From positions 124,001 to 188,000 of the forward strand of contig NZ_CANLBK010000004.1 in the NCBI RefSeq assembly GCF_947488835.1: a DNA stretch of 64,000 bases, given 5' to 3'. The notes below the pieces were generated by a model. That model was not told where the DNA came from. It did no database searches and saw only the letters and a program-made list of their open reading frames with translations. Origin of the DNA: an uncultured Marinobacter sp. Its GTDB lineage: Bacteria; Pseudomonadota; Gammaproteobacteria; Pseudomonadales; Oleiphilaceae. This document shows positions 1-8,733 of the stretch, in pieces. Within the stretch, counting starts at the first letter, position 1; each line of letters starts with the position of its first letter. Position numbers and translations under genes: made by a program.

Positions 1-544
1 AAAGCTCCAGAGCGAAGGCAAGTCAGTGATGCTGGCGGCTGGTGATACCTTCCGTGCGGCCGCCGTTGAGCAGCTACAAGTTTGGGGTGAGCGCAACAAC
101 GTTCCAGTGGTTGCTCAGCACACGGGTGCCGACAGTGCTTCTGTTATTTTTGACGCGATCCAGTCGGGCCAATCACGGGGAGTGGATGTGGTGATCGCCG
201 ATACTGCAGGTCGATTGCAGAACAAAGACAACCTGATGGGTGAGCTGGAAAAGGTTGTCCGGGTTATGAAAAAGCTGGATGACACGGCACCCCACGAAGT
301 CATGCTGGTGTTGGACGCTGGTACGGGGCAGAACGCCTTGAGCCAGGCGCAAGTGTTCCAGAAAGCGGTTGGCGTGAGTGGCATCACCCTAACGAAACTG
401 GACGGCACGGCCAAAGGCGGTATCGTGTTCGCCATTGCCCGCCAGTTGCAGCTCCCTATCCGTTTTATCGGGGTTGGTGAGCAGGTTGATGACCTGCGCA
501 GCTTCGATGCTGAAACCTTTGTGGACGCACTGTTTGCAGACTAG
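1..544 (+). CDS. ftsY: Signal recognition particle receptor FtsY, C-terminal part (5' truncated)
   Basis: This is the C-terminal half of the SRP receptor GTPase, which docks ribosome-SRP complexes at the inner membrane for co-translational insertion. The reading frame is already open at base 2 and ends at TAG 542-544; the N-domain and P-loop lie outside the window. Visible SRP-GTPase motifs are the [14 protein letters not shown] block, DTAGRLQ (G3), [10 protein letters not shown] (G4 region) and [12 protein letters not shown] near the end, all characteristic of FtsY rather than Ffh. It is followed by ftsE after 39 bp, the usual ftsY-ftsE-ftsX order. Confidence 0.97.
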   Translation, partial: KLQSEGKSVMLAAGDTFRAAAVEQLQVWGERNNVPVVAQHTGADSASVIFDAIQSGQSRGVDVVIADTAGRLQNKDNLMGELEKVVRVMKKLDDTAPHEVMLVLDAGTGQNALSQAQVFQKAVGVSGITLTKLDGTAKGGIVFAIARQLQLPIRFIGVGEQVDDLRSFDAETFVDALFAD

Positions 545-583
545 CTTGCTAAACAACCCGGATTTTTGGAGCAGTAGCCCGTT

Positions 584-1273
584 ATGATTGAATTCCGCCA
601 GGTTACCAAGCGGTATGATAGTGACCATACGGCGTTGCGACAGGTGAATTTTCACCTGGATCGCGGTGAGCTGGCGTTTCTGACGGGGCATTCAGGTGCG
701 GGCAAAAGTACCCTGCTGAAACTGCTCATGGTTATGGAGCGCCCCACTGCCGGTGAAGTGGTGGTTGGTGGCCAAGTGCTCAATCGTCTTCCGAGAAGGC
801 AGATTCCCTACATACGCCGGCACATCGGTGTGGTCTTTCAGAATCACCAGTTACTTTTTGACCGCACAGTGTTTGATAACGTGGCTATGCCCCTGGAAGT
901 TATGGGCGCCTCTCCCCGCGATGTGGGCCGGCGTGTACGTGCAGCGCTGGATAAAGTGGGATTGCTCAGCAAGGAAAAAATGAACCCCCTGCAGTTATCG
1001 GGTGGTGAGCAGCAGCGCGTGGGTATCGCGCGGGCTGTGGTGAACAAGCCACCGCTCCTGCTGGCAGATGAGCCTACAGGTAACCTGGACCCTGAGCTGT
1101 CTGCAGACATCATGAATCTGTTTGCCCAATTCAGCCAGGTAGGTGTAACGGTGCTGATCGCCAGCCACGATCTTGCCCTGATAAATGAAATGGGTAGGCG
1201 CACACTGACTCTCGATCACGGCAACCTGATTGCGGGCGGTACCCCACTACAAGGAGGTTTCCGTGGCCGTTGA
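584..1273 (+). CDS. ftsE: Cell division ABC transporter ATP-binding protein FtsE
   Basis: This is the cytoplasmic ATPase of the FtsEX divisome complex, which couples ATP hydrolysis to activation of periplasmic peptidoglycan hydrolases during septation. At 229 aa it has the normal FtsE length. Walker [10 protein letters not shown] is at residues 35-43, the ABC signature LSGGEQQR at 138-145 and Walker [13 protein letters not shown] at 158-169. It lies 39 bp after ftsY, and its 3' end overlaps the start of ftsX by 11 bp, which points to translational coupling of the two subunits. Confidence 0.97.
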   Translation: MIEFRQVTKRYDSDHTALRQVNFHLDRGELAFLTGHSGAGKSTLLKLLMVMERPTAGEVVVGGQVLNRLPRRQIPYIRRHIGVVFQNHQLLFDRTVFDNVAMPLEVMGASPRDVGRRVRAALDKVGLLSKEKMNPLQLSGGEQQRVGIARAVVNKPPLLLADEPTGNLDPELSADIMNLFAQFSQVGVTVLIASHDLALINEMGRRTLTLDHGNLIAGGTPLQGGFRGR

Positions 1274-2276
1274 TCCTTCACGTAAACCCCGTAAACCGGA
1301 TGTTGCCAGGGGCGCCAAAACCTCCCGCTCACCCTGGCGCGAGCAGGCGGAATCCTACTTCATTCATCATCGAAAAGTGGCCCGTGACAGTGCTTCGCGC
1401 CTCTGGCAAACCCCGGTGGCAAGCTTGATGACCTGGACGGTCATGGGCGTTGCCTTGGCGTTACCAGTTGCGCTCCTGCTTTTGTTGACCAGCCTTCAGG
1501 GTGTGAGCTCGGGCTGGGAGAGTGGTGCCCGGGTAACCGCTTATATGAGCTTGGACGCCAATCTTGAGCAGACCCGCAAACTGGCTGATGAAATTGGCGC
1601 AGACGGACGTGTCGCTGAACTTGAACTGATTGACCGCGATCGAGCATTGGCAGAATTCCGGGCATCGTCGGGGCTTGATGATGCGCTGGACTATCTGGAG
1701 GAGAACCCTTTGCCCCATACGCTGTTGATTACGCCTGAGGAGAGTGCAAGGACGGCAGACGGCGTAGCAAGCCTGCTGATGTTTATTGAAAGCATGGAAG
1801 GCGTTGAGCGGGTTCAGGTTGATCTGGGCTGGTTGCAGCGGCTCAATGCCATGACAGATCTGCTTGCGCGGGCCGTGTGGGCGCTTGCAATCCTGCTGGC
1901 GGCAGCGGTGGTGCTGGTGATCGGCAATACGGTAAGGCTGTCCATTGAAAGCCGTCGCGATGAGATCCTGGTGGCCAAGCTGGTCGGGGGAACGGATGGC
2001 TTTGTGCGCAGACCCTTCCTCTACACGGGTGCATGGTTTGGTCTGGGCGGTGGTGTTGTTGCCTGGATACTGCTGCAACTCTCTCTTTGGTGGCTTAGTG
2101 GCCCCATCGAACGCCTTGCGGGCTTGTACAGTAGCGACTTCTCGCTGAGCGGCCTGAGTTTTGACGGTGTGTTTGCATTGATTATTGCAGCGATGCTGCT
2201 AGGCTGGCTGGGCGCCTGGATAGCGGTAAAACGCCATCTGGACGATATTGAGCCAGGTGAAATTGCTGGCGGTTAG
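1263..2276 (+). CDS. ftsX: Cell division protein FtsX
   Basis: This is the membrane subunit of FtsEX. I chose GTG 1263 as the start because a near-perfect AGGAGG lies just upstream inside the end of ftsE, giving 337 aa; an in-frame start at 1230 would lie wholly inside ftsE and has no such site. The N-terminus is basic and cytoplasmic, then come a first membrane segment near residues 55-80, a large periplasmic domain, and three more hydrophobic segments in the last 130 residues (FtsX/MacB topology). The gene closes the ftsY-ftsE-ftsX block, and rpoH follows behind its own promoter. Confidence 0.95.
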   Translation: MAVDPSRKPRKPDVARGAKTSRSPWREQAESYFIHHRKVARDSASRLWQTPVASLMTWTVMGVALALPVALLLLLTSLQGVSSGWESGARVTAYMSLDANLEQTRKLADEIGADGRVAELELIDRDRALAEFRASSGLDDALDYLEENPLPHTLLITPEESARTADGVASLLMFIESMEGVERVQVDLGWLQRLNAMTDLLARAVWALAILLAAAVVLVIGNTVRLSIESRRDEILVAKLVGGTDGFVRRPFLYTGAWFGLGGGVVAWILLQLSLWWLSGPIERLAGLYSSDFSLSGLSFDGVFALIIAAMLLGWLGAWIAVKRHLDDIEPGEIAGG

Positions 2277-2414
2277 TGATCCGGATTGCGGTAAAAGCGT
2301 ATTGAATACGGATCTGTTCCGGGGTAGTTTCTAAGTTAGCGAAAGTCAGGGCGAATTCTCCATTTTGTTGATTTAAAACGTTTTACTGGAGAGATTCGGG
2401 AACTTTTAAGGTTC

Positions 2415-2443
2415 TTGGCGGTCCAATCTTTATTCGCTATATT
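2415..2443 (+). promoter_or_regulatory. Probable sigma-70 promoter of rpoH
   Basis: TTGGCG at 2415-2420 and TATATT at 2438-2443 are separated by exactly 17 bp, with the rpoH start codon 30 bp downstream. The 196-bp gap between ftsX and rpoH fits an independently transcribed rpoH. Motif match only. Confidence 0.6.
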
Positions 2444-2472
2444 ATGCGACCGTCAGGTTCGGAGGTTAAAGC

Positions 2473-3336
2473 ATGGGTACGAGTTTACAGCTTATTGAAA
2501 GACTGGTTCCGGGCGCCAATCTCGAGGCATACATTCAGGCCGCGAGCCGCATTCCGGTGCTGACCGTGGATGAAGAGCGAGAGCTGGCCGAGCGCCTTCA
2601 TTACGATGAAGACGTAGATGCAGCCCGCCAGATGGTTCTGTCGCACCTGCGCTTCGTTATTCACATTGCCCGCAGCTATTCCGGTTATGGTTTGGCGCAG
2701 GCTGATCTGATTCAGGAAGGCAACGTCGGCCTTATGAAGGCCGTCAAGCGTTTCAACCCGGAGTACGGCGTTCGGCTTGTGTCCTTTGCCGTGCACTGGA
2801 TCAAGGCAGAAATTCACGAGTTCATTCTGCGCAATTGGCGCATTGTGAAAGTGGCGACCACCAAGTCCCAGCGTAAACTGTTTTTCAATTTGCGCAGCCA
2901 GAAGAAGAAGTTGGCTTGGCTAAGCCACGACGAACTGCATGCAGTGGCAGACGATTTGGGTGTTGAGCCAAGAGTTGTGCGGGAAATGGAAGGCCGGCTG
3001 GCCTCCCACGATACGGCCTTTGATGGCCCGATGGACGATGATGACGACAGTGCTTACAAGGCGCCGGCGTATTACCTGGAAGACCATCGTAGCGACCCTG
3101 CCGTTCAGCTCGAAAAAGCGGATTGGACGGAGGATTCCAACGGTCGTCTGATGGAAGCTCTGGAAATGCTTGATGAGCGCAGTCAGGATATTCTGCGGGA
3201 GCGCTGGTTGTCCGAGAGCAAGGCAACGCTGCACCAGTTGGCCGACAAGTACGGTATTTCAGCTGAGCGTATTCGCCAGTTGGAGAAGAATGCCATGAAG
3301 AAAATCCGTACGCAGATGACTGAAGAAGCTGCCTGA
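2473..3336 (+). CDS. rpoH: RNA polymerase sigma-32 (heat shock) factor RpoH
   Basis: This is the alternative sigma factor that directs RNA polymerase to heat-shock promoters. At 287 aa it is of normal length. Regions 1.2 and 2 run from about residue 15 to 125. The RpoH box QRKLFFNLR at 133-141 separates it from other group 3 sigma factors and is the region linked to control and stability of the factor. Region 4 near the C-terminus holds the helix-turn-helix ([18 protein letters not shown]). The start ATG has GGAGG upstream. A strong terminator follows at 3364, so the gene looks monocistronic. Confidence 0.97.
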   Translation: MGTSLQLIERLVPGANLEAYIQAASRIPVLTVDEERELAERLHYDEDVDAARQMVLSHLRFVIHIARSYSGYGLAQADLIQEGNVGLMKAVKRFNPEYGVRLVSFAVHWIKAEIHEFILRNWRIVKVATTKSQRKLFFNLRSQKKKLAWLSHDELHAVADDLGVEPRVVREMEGRLASHDTAFDGPMDDDDDSAYKAPAYYLEDHRSDPAVQLEKADWTEDSNGRLMEALEMLDERSQDILRERWLSESKATLHQLADKYGISAERIRQLEKNAMKKIRTQMTEEAA

Positions 3337-3363
3337 TCAGGCTGTTCAGTTTAGAGTGTTCTA

Positions 3364-3400
3364 AAAGCGCCACCACCGGTTCCGGTTGGTGGCGTTTTTG
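3364..3400 (+). terminator. Rho-independent terminator of rpoH
   Basis: CGCCACCA at 3368-3375 pairs with TGGTGGCG at 3387-3394. The inner CCGGTTCCGG can extend the stem, a T-run starts at 3395 and an A-run precedes the hairpin. It lies 30 bp after the rpoH stop. Confidence 0.9.
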
Positions 3401-3433
3401 TTTGTGCCTTCTGTGGCTTATAGTTTGGTGCAC

Positions 3434-3542
3434 GAAGCGGTAGGGCGGGCCTTTCCAAAACACGCCGTGAATACGTCCCTGTAGGCTCCGCTCCGCCATC
3501 CATGGCTCCGCAGGGTTTTGGAAAGGCCCGCCCTACCGCTTC
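3434..3542. repeat. Intergenic palindromic element, copy 1 (53-nt core with covarying arms)
   Basis: A perfect 28-bp inverted repeat (3434-3461 with 3515-3542) encloses a 53-nt core at 3462-3514. The core, read on the minus strand, carries the family motif GGAGCCATGGATGGCGGAG followed by CAGGGACGTATTCAC. Three more copies lie at 21979, 37684 and 44151; copies 2 and 4 have the opposite core orientation. Next to the core the arms share AAAAC/GTTTT, while the outer arm sequence is unique to this copy. It sits between the rpoH terminator and the next start codon. Confidence 0.93.
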
Positions 3543-3572
3543 TTCCCGCTACCTGAAGTCGAGACCGCTAAC

Positions 3573-4484
3573 ATGACAAAAAAACTCCCTCAGATTGCAT
3601 TTCTTGGCATCGGCCTGATGGGCACGCCCATGACCCGCAATCTGCTGGATTCAGGCTTTCCAATGACTGTGTGGAACCGCACCGCTAACAAGTGTGAGCC
3701 GTTTGCCAGTGAGGCAAGGTTAGCTGAAAGCCCCTCTGACGCAGTGCGAACCGCCGATGTGGTGATCACCATGCTGGAAAACAGCGATGTGGTAGAGCAG
3801 GTGTTGGTTACCAGTGGTGCTATGGCAGCTTTAAAGCCGGGTGCCCTGGTGATTGATATGAGTTCCATTCAGCCTTCGGTCGCTCGGCGGCATGCTGCTC
3901 TCGCGGCAGAAAAGGGCGCTGGTTATGTCGATGCGCCGGTTTCCGGTGGCACTCTGGGTGCTCAGGAAGCGCGGTTAAGTATTATGGCGGGCGGGTCAGA
4001 GGAAGATGTTTCCAGGGCTTTGCCCGTGTTTGAGGTGCTGGGTAAGTGCACGAGGATAGGGCCGGTTGGCGCCGGGCAGCTTGCCAAATTGGCCAATCAG
4101 GCAATTGTCGGGATAACCATAGGGGCGGTGTCTGAAGCTTTGTTGCTGGCTGCCAAGGGTGGGGCTGATCCGGCGGCAGTGCGGGAGGCGCTTATGGGCG
4201 GCTTTGCTGGGAGTCGGATTCTGGAGTTGCATGGCCAGCGCATGATCGATCGGGATTTTGCGCCAGGTGCGCCGGCGCGTATTCAACTGAAGGACATGCG
4301 GATGATTCTGGATGAGGCCCGGGCAGAAGGGTTAACGCTGCCGTTGTCGCAACAGGTGCACAATGAATATTTGTCTCTGGTCGCCAATGGCCATAGCGAT
4401 GCAGATCACAGTGGGCTGCTGCTTGAGTTGGAACATATTAACCGCGCTCGCCTTGGAGCTGTGGGTTCAGGTTCAAAGGAGTAA
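3573..4484 (+). CDS. 3-hydroxyisobutyrate/tartronate-semialdehyde reductase family dehydrogenase (GarR/GlxR-like)
   Basis: This is a 303-aa member of the beta-hydroxyacid dehydrogenase family, which interconverts short hydroxy acids and semialdehydes with NAD(P)H. The nucleotide-binding motif GIGLMG is at residues 12-17, the substrate-binding block DAPVSGGTLGA at about 120-130, and the catalytic lysine region GAGQLAKLANQ at 166-176 (Lys172). It is followed after 5 bp by hydroxypyruvate isomerase, which favours tartronate-semialdehyde reductase in glyoxylate metabolism. No glyoxylate carboligase gene is in the window, so 3-hydroxyisobutyrate dehydrogenase remains possible. Confidence 0.85.
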   Translation: MTKKLPQIAFLGIGLMGTPMTRNLLDSGFPMTVWNRTANKCEPFASEARLAESPSDAVRTADVVITMLENSDVVEQVLVTSGAMAALKPGALVIDMSSIQPSVARRHAALAAEKGAGYVDAPVSGGTLGAQEARLSIMAGGSEEDVSRALPVFEVLGKCTRIGPVGAGQLAKLANQAIVGITIGAVSEALLLAAKGGADPAAVREALMGGFAGSRILELHGQRMIDRDFAPGAPARIQLKDMRMILDEARAEGLTLPLSQQVHNEYLSLVANGHSDADHSGLLLELEHINRARLGAVGSGSKE

Positions 4485-4489
4485 CTGCC

Positions 4490-5263
4490 GTGCCGCGTTT
4501 TGCTGCAAACCTTTCGATGTTGTTTACAGAAGTGCCGTTTACCGAGCGTTTTGCCAAAGCGGCGGAGGCCGGGTTTAGGGGTGTGGAGTATCTTTTCCCC
4601 TATGAGTGGCCCAAGGAGGAGCTGAGTAAAGCTCTGAAAGACAATGGTTTGACTCAGGTTTTGTTCAATCTTCCGCCGGGTGACTGGGAGGCAGGTGAGC
4701 GCGGCATTGCTTGTTTACCCGACAGGGTTGATGAGTTCCGAGCCGGGCTGGATAAGGCCATTGAGTATGCCCGGGCCCTTGGGTGCAAGCGGCTGAACTG
4801 TCTGGCTGGATTGAAGCCGGTGGAGCTTGATGACGATATGGCCTGGCAAACGCTGGTGGCGAACGTGACCTGGGCAGCGGACAGGCTGGAGGGTGAGGGT
4901 ATTACGCTGTGCGTTGAGGCAATAAATTCGCGGGTTGATATGCCCCGCTTCTTTCTTGATACGTCCGCCAGAGTCATGGCGCTGATTGAGGAAGTGGATG
5001 CCGATAACCTGCGCCTGCAATATGACATCTACCACATGCAAATCATGCAGGGTGACCTTGTGCGATCCATGGAGTGTTTGCTGCCGTGGATTGGGCATAT
5101 CCAGTTTGCCGATAATCCGGGGCGACATGAGCCGGGAACTGGTGAGATTAACTTTTCGAATGTTTTTTCCGCCATCGATAAAATGGATTATGACGGCTGG
5201 GTAAGTGCAGAGTATCTGCCCTCCGGAGCTACGGCAGATAGCTTGCATTGGTTGCCGTCATAG
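4490..5263 (+). CDS. hyi: Hydroxypyruvate isomerase
   Basis: This TIM-barrel isomerase of the AP-endonuclease-2 fold interconverts hydroxypyruvate and tartronate semialdehyde. At 257 aa it has family length. The N-terminus (MPRFAANLSMLFTEVPFTER) and the segments EYLFPYEWP, CVEAINSR, LQYDIYHMQIMQGD and HIQFADNPGRHEPGTGEIN are typical of Hyi and include metal-binding Glu, Asp and His residues. The start is GTG 4490, preceded by AAAGGA. It forms a two-gene operon with the reductase, which would use the same semialdehyde. A short GTCGCC/GGCGAC hairpin (5272-5286) follows but lacks a T-run. Confidence 0.9.
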   Translation: MPRFAANLSMLFTEVPFTERFAKAAEAGFRGVEYLFPYEWPKEELSKALKDNGLTQVLFNLPPGDWEAGERGIACLPDRVDEFRAGLDKAIEYARALGCKRLNCLAGLKPVELDDDMAWQTLVANVTWAADRLEGEGITLCVEAINSRVDMPRFFLDTSARVMALIEEVDADNLRLQYDIYHMQIMQGDLVRSMECLLPWIGHIQFADNPGRHEPGTGEINFSNVFSAIDKMDYDGWVSAEYLPSGATADSLHWLPS

Positions 5264-5371
5264 AATCGACCGTCGCCGTTGGCGACACCCTCTTACAAGA
5301 TCGTAACTGGCCGGTGCTCCAAGTTATTCGTACTCTGTTGTTAATGTAATCCGCTATCAGGAGGGGATCCG

Positions 5372-6052
5372 GTGAAAGCGCTGGTAATCGAAGACGATCA
5401 GGACGTAGCAAATTATCTTGTTAAGGGGCTGAAAGAATCAGACTTCGTGGTTGATCATGCTGCCGATGGCAAAGACGGCATGATGATGGCCGCCAGTGAA
5501 GAGTACGACATCATGATTGTCGACCGGATGCTTCCGGGCATGGACGGGCTCTCTATTATCAAAACGGTTCGTGCAACTGGAAACCAGGTGCCGGTTCTTA
5601 TCCTCAGCGCGCTGGGTGATGTAGACGATCGTGTCGAAGGCCTGCGGGGTGGTGGTGATGACTACCTTACCAAGCCTTTCTCCTTCACCGAGCTTCTGGC
5701 CCGGATTGAGTCGCTGGTTCGCCGGAACCGCCAGTCGGCGGAAACCGAAACCGTGCTGCGCGTAGCCGATCTGGAAATGGATCTGCTGGCCCGAACAGTG
5801 AAGCGCTCCGGTCAGAATATTGATGTTCAGCCCCGGGAATTCCGGTTGCTGGAGTACTTGATGCGCAACGCCGGCCAAGTGGTCACCCGGACCATGCTGC
5901 TGGAAAAAGTTTGGGATTATCACTTTGATCCCCAGACCAACGTGATTGATGTGCACATCAGCCGTCTCCGGGCCAAGATCGATAAGGAATTCGAAACACC
6001 CTTACTGCAAACCGTCAGGGGTGCAGGGTACATGTTACGTGAAACTGCTTAG
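5372..6052 (+). CDS. OmpR-family response regulator
   Basis: This 226-aa two-component regulator has a receiver domain at residues 1-115 and a winged-helix DNA-binding domain at about 125-223. The acidic pocket EDD is at 7-9, the phospho-acceptor is Asp51 in VDRMLPG, and the conserved Lys follows in LTKPFSF. The C-terminal domain shows the usual PREFRLLEYLMRN and TNVIDVHISRLRAKI blocks. The start is GTG 5372 with AGGAGG upstream. The kinase gene overlaps its last 14 bp, so the two are surely cognate. The stimulus cannot be told from the sequence. Confidence 0.93.
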   Translation: MKALVIEDDQDVANYLVKGLKESDFVVDHAADGKDGMMMAASEEYDIMIVDRMLPGMDGLSIIKTVRATGNQVPVLILSALGDVDDRVEGLRGGGDDYLTKPFSFTELLARIESLVRRNRQSAETETVLRVADLEMDLLARTVKRSGQNIDVQPREFRLLEYLMRNAGQVVTRTMLLEKVWDYHFDPQTNVIDVHISRLRAKIDKEFETPLLQTVRGAGYMLRETA

Positions 6053-7520
6053 CCAGCTCAGGACATCGTCCTTCCAGCTTGCCCTGCTGTATATGGTGGT
6101 GTTTGCCACCTCGGTATTTCTATTACTGGCCTTTATTTACTGGCGTACAGCGGGTTTTATGACCGCTCAGACCGATGAAACCATTGAAGCAGAAATCGCC
6201 GGGCTGGCGGAGCAATACAGGGGGCGGGGCGTAAACGGCCTGATCACGATTATTCGTGAGCGGGTTGCCCGCGATCCCAATGCAAAAACCATCTACCTGC
6301 TGACCACCGAAGATTTTCTCAAGCTGGCCGGCAATCTGGAAACCTGGCCGGAGGGCAGTCCCTCAGAGGGTGGTTGGGTTAACTTTACGCTCAGCTCGGC
6401 TGTGGGCTGGAAAGGGCCAGAACGCTTGGCCCGGGCTCGAATATTTGAAGTTCAGGGTGGTTTGAGATTGCTGGTGGGTCGGGATGTTGACGAGCTCACC
6501 AGCCTCAAGCGGGTTATTGAAACGGCCATAAACTGGGGCATGGGGATCACCCTTGCGCTGGCACTGCTCGGCGGCTATTTGATGAGCCGAAATACCATTC
6601 GCCGCATAGAGGTCATCAACAATACCTCCAGGCGAATAATGAACGGACACCTCTCCCTGCGTATACCTACCCGTGGCACTGAGGACGATTTCGATCAGCT
6701 GGCAGAAAACCTGAATCAGATGTTGGACCGGATTGTTTATCTGATGGAAGGTATCCGCCATGTGTCTGACAGCATCGCTCACGACCTTCGCACGCCTCTC
6801 ACGCGATTGCGCAACCAGCTTGAAAACACCTTAATGTCTGTCGACAACGATGAGGCCCGGGAGCAGGCCGGCCGCGCTGTTGCAGAAGCGGATCAGCTTC
6901 TGGCGACGTTTAATGCGTTACTGCGTATCGCGCGCCTGGAAACGAAGGGTAACTCGTCTGATATGAAGCGGGTAGCTCTGGACGAATTGGTGTCTGATGC
7001 CTGTGAGCTCTATGAGGCTGTGGCTGAGGATAAAGATCAGGCATTTGAACAGTCTCTTGAACCAGGTGTGGTGCTCGAAGGCGATCGGGATCTGTTATTT
7101 CAGATGATCAGTAACCTCATCGACAACGCCATCAAATACACGCCAGAGCACGGTGCCATTGGTGTGGCTGTGCGGAGAGAGGGCGACGATGCTGTTTTCG
7201 AAGTCAGCGATAGCGGTATCGGCATTCCCGACGATGAAAAAGATCAGGTATTCCAGCGTTTTTATCGGGTTGGTAAAAGTCGTTCGCTACCCGGCAATGG
7301 CTTGGGGCTAAGCTTGGTAAGTGCCGTAGCGGAAATTCATAAGGGGCGGATCATACTAAGCGATACTGATGAAACTCAGCAACCGCCAGGGCTGACAGTT
7401 GCTGTATACATGCCCGCGCTTACCCGTGTGCGCAAACGCATACGGGCTACCCAGGCGGAGCAGGCACTCGCATCGACCACCGATGACGCGGCGGGCGCCA
7501 CAGAGGCCGATCGCGCCTGA
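6039..7520 (+). CDS. Sensor histidine kinase, cognate partner of the upstream regulator
   Basis: This inner-membrane kinase is 493 aa long if read from GTG 6039, a start that overlaps the regulator gene. Upstream in-frame codons belong to the regulator's DNA in another frame. Order: first membrane segment at about 13-35, a periplasmic sensor of about 135 residues, a second membrane segment (WGMGITLALALLGGYLMSRN), HAMP, then a HisKA domain with the phospho-acceptor in SIAHDLRTPLTRLR. The ATPase domain has the N-box NLIDNAIKY and G-boxes DSGIGIPDDE and GNGLGLSLV. Its stop lies 3 bp from the stop of the convergent minus-strand gene. Confidence 0.93.
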   Translation: MKLLSQLRTSSFQLALLYMVVFATSVFLLLAFIYWRTAGFMTAQTDETIEAEIAGLAEQYRGRGVNGLITIIRERVARDPNAKTIYLLTTEDFLKLAGNLETWPEGSPSEGGWVNFTLSSAVGWKGPERLARARIFEVQGGLRLLVGRDVDELTSLKRVIETAINWGMGITLALALLGGYLMSRNTIRRIEVINNTSRRIMNGHLSLRIPTRGTEDDFDQLAENLNQMLDRIVYLMEGIRHVSDSIAHDLRTPLTRLRNQLENTLMSVDNDEAREQAGRAVAEADQLLATFNALLRIARLETKGNSSDMKRVALDELVSDACELYEAVAEDKDQAFEQSLEPGVVLEGDRDLLFQMISNLIDNAIKYTPEHGAIGVAVRREGDDAVFEVSDSGIGIPDDEKDQVFQRFYRVGKSRSLPGNGLGLSLVSAVAEIHKGRIILSDTDETQQPPGLTVAVYMPALTRVRKRIRATQAEQALASTTDDAAGATEADRA

Positions 7521-7523
7521 GCC

Positions 7524-7805
7524 TTAGTGGCTTGGGCGGAACCGGTTCACTTGCGACATAACCGGTGCGATCAGCGCGTCGGTTCGGGTCTCGAATTGCT
7601 GGGTGATGCGCTCAAACTGAGAACGGCGAAGTTTGAGGCGCACCTGAATGCTGTCCCACTCACCTTCCAGGTGCTTCTGCTCTGTCATCAGAAACGCCGC
7701 AATATTGTGACGGTTAATCTTTCCGGTAATACCCATTTGGTCGAGACGAAAGCCCAGTGCATCTACGCCTTCAAGAGCCATGTTCAGCAGCTTCTGTGTG
7801 TTCAT
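7524..7805 (-). CDS. Small conserved helical protein of unknown function
   Basis: I do not recognise a named family. The 93-aa product is highly charged and predicted mostly alpha-helical, with no signal peptide or membrane segment, so it is probably cytoplasmic. I chose ATG 7805 (MNTQKLLNMAL) because GGAG lies 9 nt upstream; an in-frame ATG 15 bp earlier has no ribosome binding site of its own. Its stop nearly abuts the convergent kinase gene. The heptad-like spacing suggests a small helical bundle, reminiscent of phasin-like proteins, but that is a weak guess. Confidence 0.65.
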   Translation of the reverse strand: MNTQKLLNMALEGVDALGFRLDQMGITGKINRHNIAAFLMTEQKHLEGEWDSIQVRLKLRRSQFERITQQFETRTDALIAPVMSQVNRFRPSH

Positions 7806-7971
7806 TTGTGCTATCTCCATAACTGGAAGCGGATATAAGTTTTGATGCCATAACGCTATCCCCATCCCCTAGAGTGTACAACCTAATTTTCGGCGCAGGG
7901 TTGCCTGACCAAAAGGTAATTCATCGGCAAGGGCCAGGTAATACCGAGTGTGGAGAATGGGCATTGTAGAA

Positions 7972-8001
7972 AGAAGCAAGCATTAATAGCCGCTTGCTTC
8001 T
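7972..8001 (-). terminator. Probable greB terminator hairpin
   Basis: AGAAGCAAGC (7972-7981) and GCTTGCTTCT (7992-8001) form a perfect 10-bp stem with a 10-nt loop. Read on the minus strand, which is the greB direction, the stem is followed by TTTCTAC, a short U-rich tail, about 90 nt after the greB stop. It could instead be an internal hairpin of a plus-strand small RNA ending at 8048. Confidence 0.5.
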
Positions 8002-8024
8002 CCCTCCAGCACAGCGCTAGCCTT

Positions 8025-8048
8025 ACCCCGTTTTTACGGGGTTTTTTT
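8025..8048 (+). terminator. Strong plus-strand rho-independent terminator without an obvious gene
   Basis: ACCCCGT (8025-8031) pairs with ACGGGGT (8036-8042) over a TTTT loop, followed by seven T residues on the plus strand. No T-run exists in the minus direction, so it does not serve greB. The nearest plus-strand gene ends 500 bp upstream, with an opposing gene in between. It ends either read-through from the kinase operon or an unannotated small RNA. Confidence 0.8.
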
Positions 8049-8092
8049 ATATCTGGCGATTAGTGTCAGGCGAGAATATCTACTCGGGTGCG

Positions 8093-8566
8093 CTACTTAT
8101 CGTATCCAATAGAGTTGATATACCAGGTGATAGTGCCGGCATCGGTTCGTACCTCGGCCTCGTCTCCCACTTCTTTTTTCAGCAGAGCCCTGGCCATCGG
8201 CGAATCAATGGAGATGTAGTCATTGCGGTTGAAGATCTCATCGTAGCCAACGATTCGGAACTTCAGGATTTTGCTATCGTCGTTTTCGACTTCTACCCAG
8301 GCGCCGAAAAATACTTTTCCTTCCTGATCCGGGTGATATTCAACCACCTTCAGGTTGTCCAGGCAGCGCCGCAGGTAGCGTACTCGGCGATCAATCTCCC
8401 TGAGCCGCTTTTTATTGTACTGATAGTCTGCGTTCTCACTGCGGTCGCCAAGGCTGGCTGCCCAGGTAACTTTTCTGGTGACCTCCGGGCGTTCAAATCT
8501 CCAGAGTTCGTCGTGTTCTTTTTGCAGGTCGTTGTAGCCCTGCCGGGTGATAAGTGGCGTCTTCAA
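8093..8566 (-). CDS. greB: Transcription elongation factor GreB
   Basis: This secondary-channel factor rescues backtracked RNA polymerase by stimulating cleavage of the nascent transcript. At 157 aa it is GreB-sized. The N-terminal coiled coil carries ITRQGYNDLQKEHDELW and the tip region LGDRSENADYQYNKKRLRE with the two acidic residues used for cleavage. The C-terminal FKBP-like domain ends ITWYINSIGY. The WRFERPEVT segment and the basic tip-proximal stretch fit GreB better than GreA. The start codon is TTG 8566, supported by AGGAG five bases upstream. Confidence 0.95.
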   Translation of the reverse strand: MKTPLITRQGYNDLQKEHDELWRFERPEVTRKVTWAASLGDRSENADYQYNKKRLREIDRRVRYLRRCLDNLKVVEYHPDQEGKVFFGAWVEVENDDSKILKFRIVGYDEIFNRNDYISIDSPMARALLKKEVGDEAEVRTDAGTITWYINSIGYDK

Positions 8567-8610
8567 GGCTGCTCCTGTTGTTCAAAGAGGGTGCGTAACT
8601 GGCGGTCTTA

Positions 8611-8639
8611 TTTATCGGGGCCAGTGAAAGTTGTCACAA
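8611..8639 (-). promoter_or_regulatory. Possible greB promoter
   Basis: On the minus strand TTGTGA (8639-8634) and GATAAA (8616-8611) lie 17 bp apart, 45 bp upstream of the greB start. Each hexamer matches the sigma-70 consensus at four of six positions. Weak motif evidence. Confidence 0.35.
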
Positions 8640-8733
8640 AACGGTCAATTAACTGAGAAACACGCCCGGTTTGGCGATAGACTGATCGAAAATTGACACA
8701 TTAATAAAAAGCGTGTCTTCGAGGGTGAATCTC

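Noticed and set aside
1230..1262. In-frame upstream start of ftsX at 1230
   Set aside because: It lies deep inside ftsE and lacks a ribosome binding site, whereas GTG 1263 follows AGGAGG.
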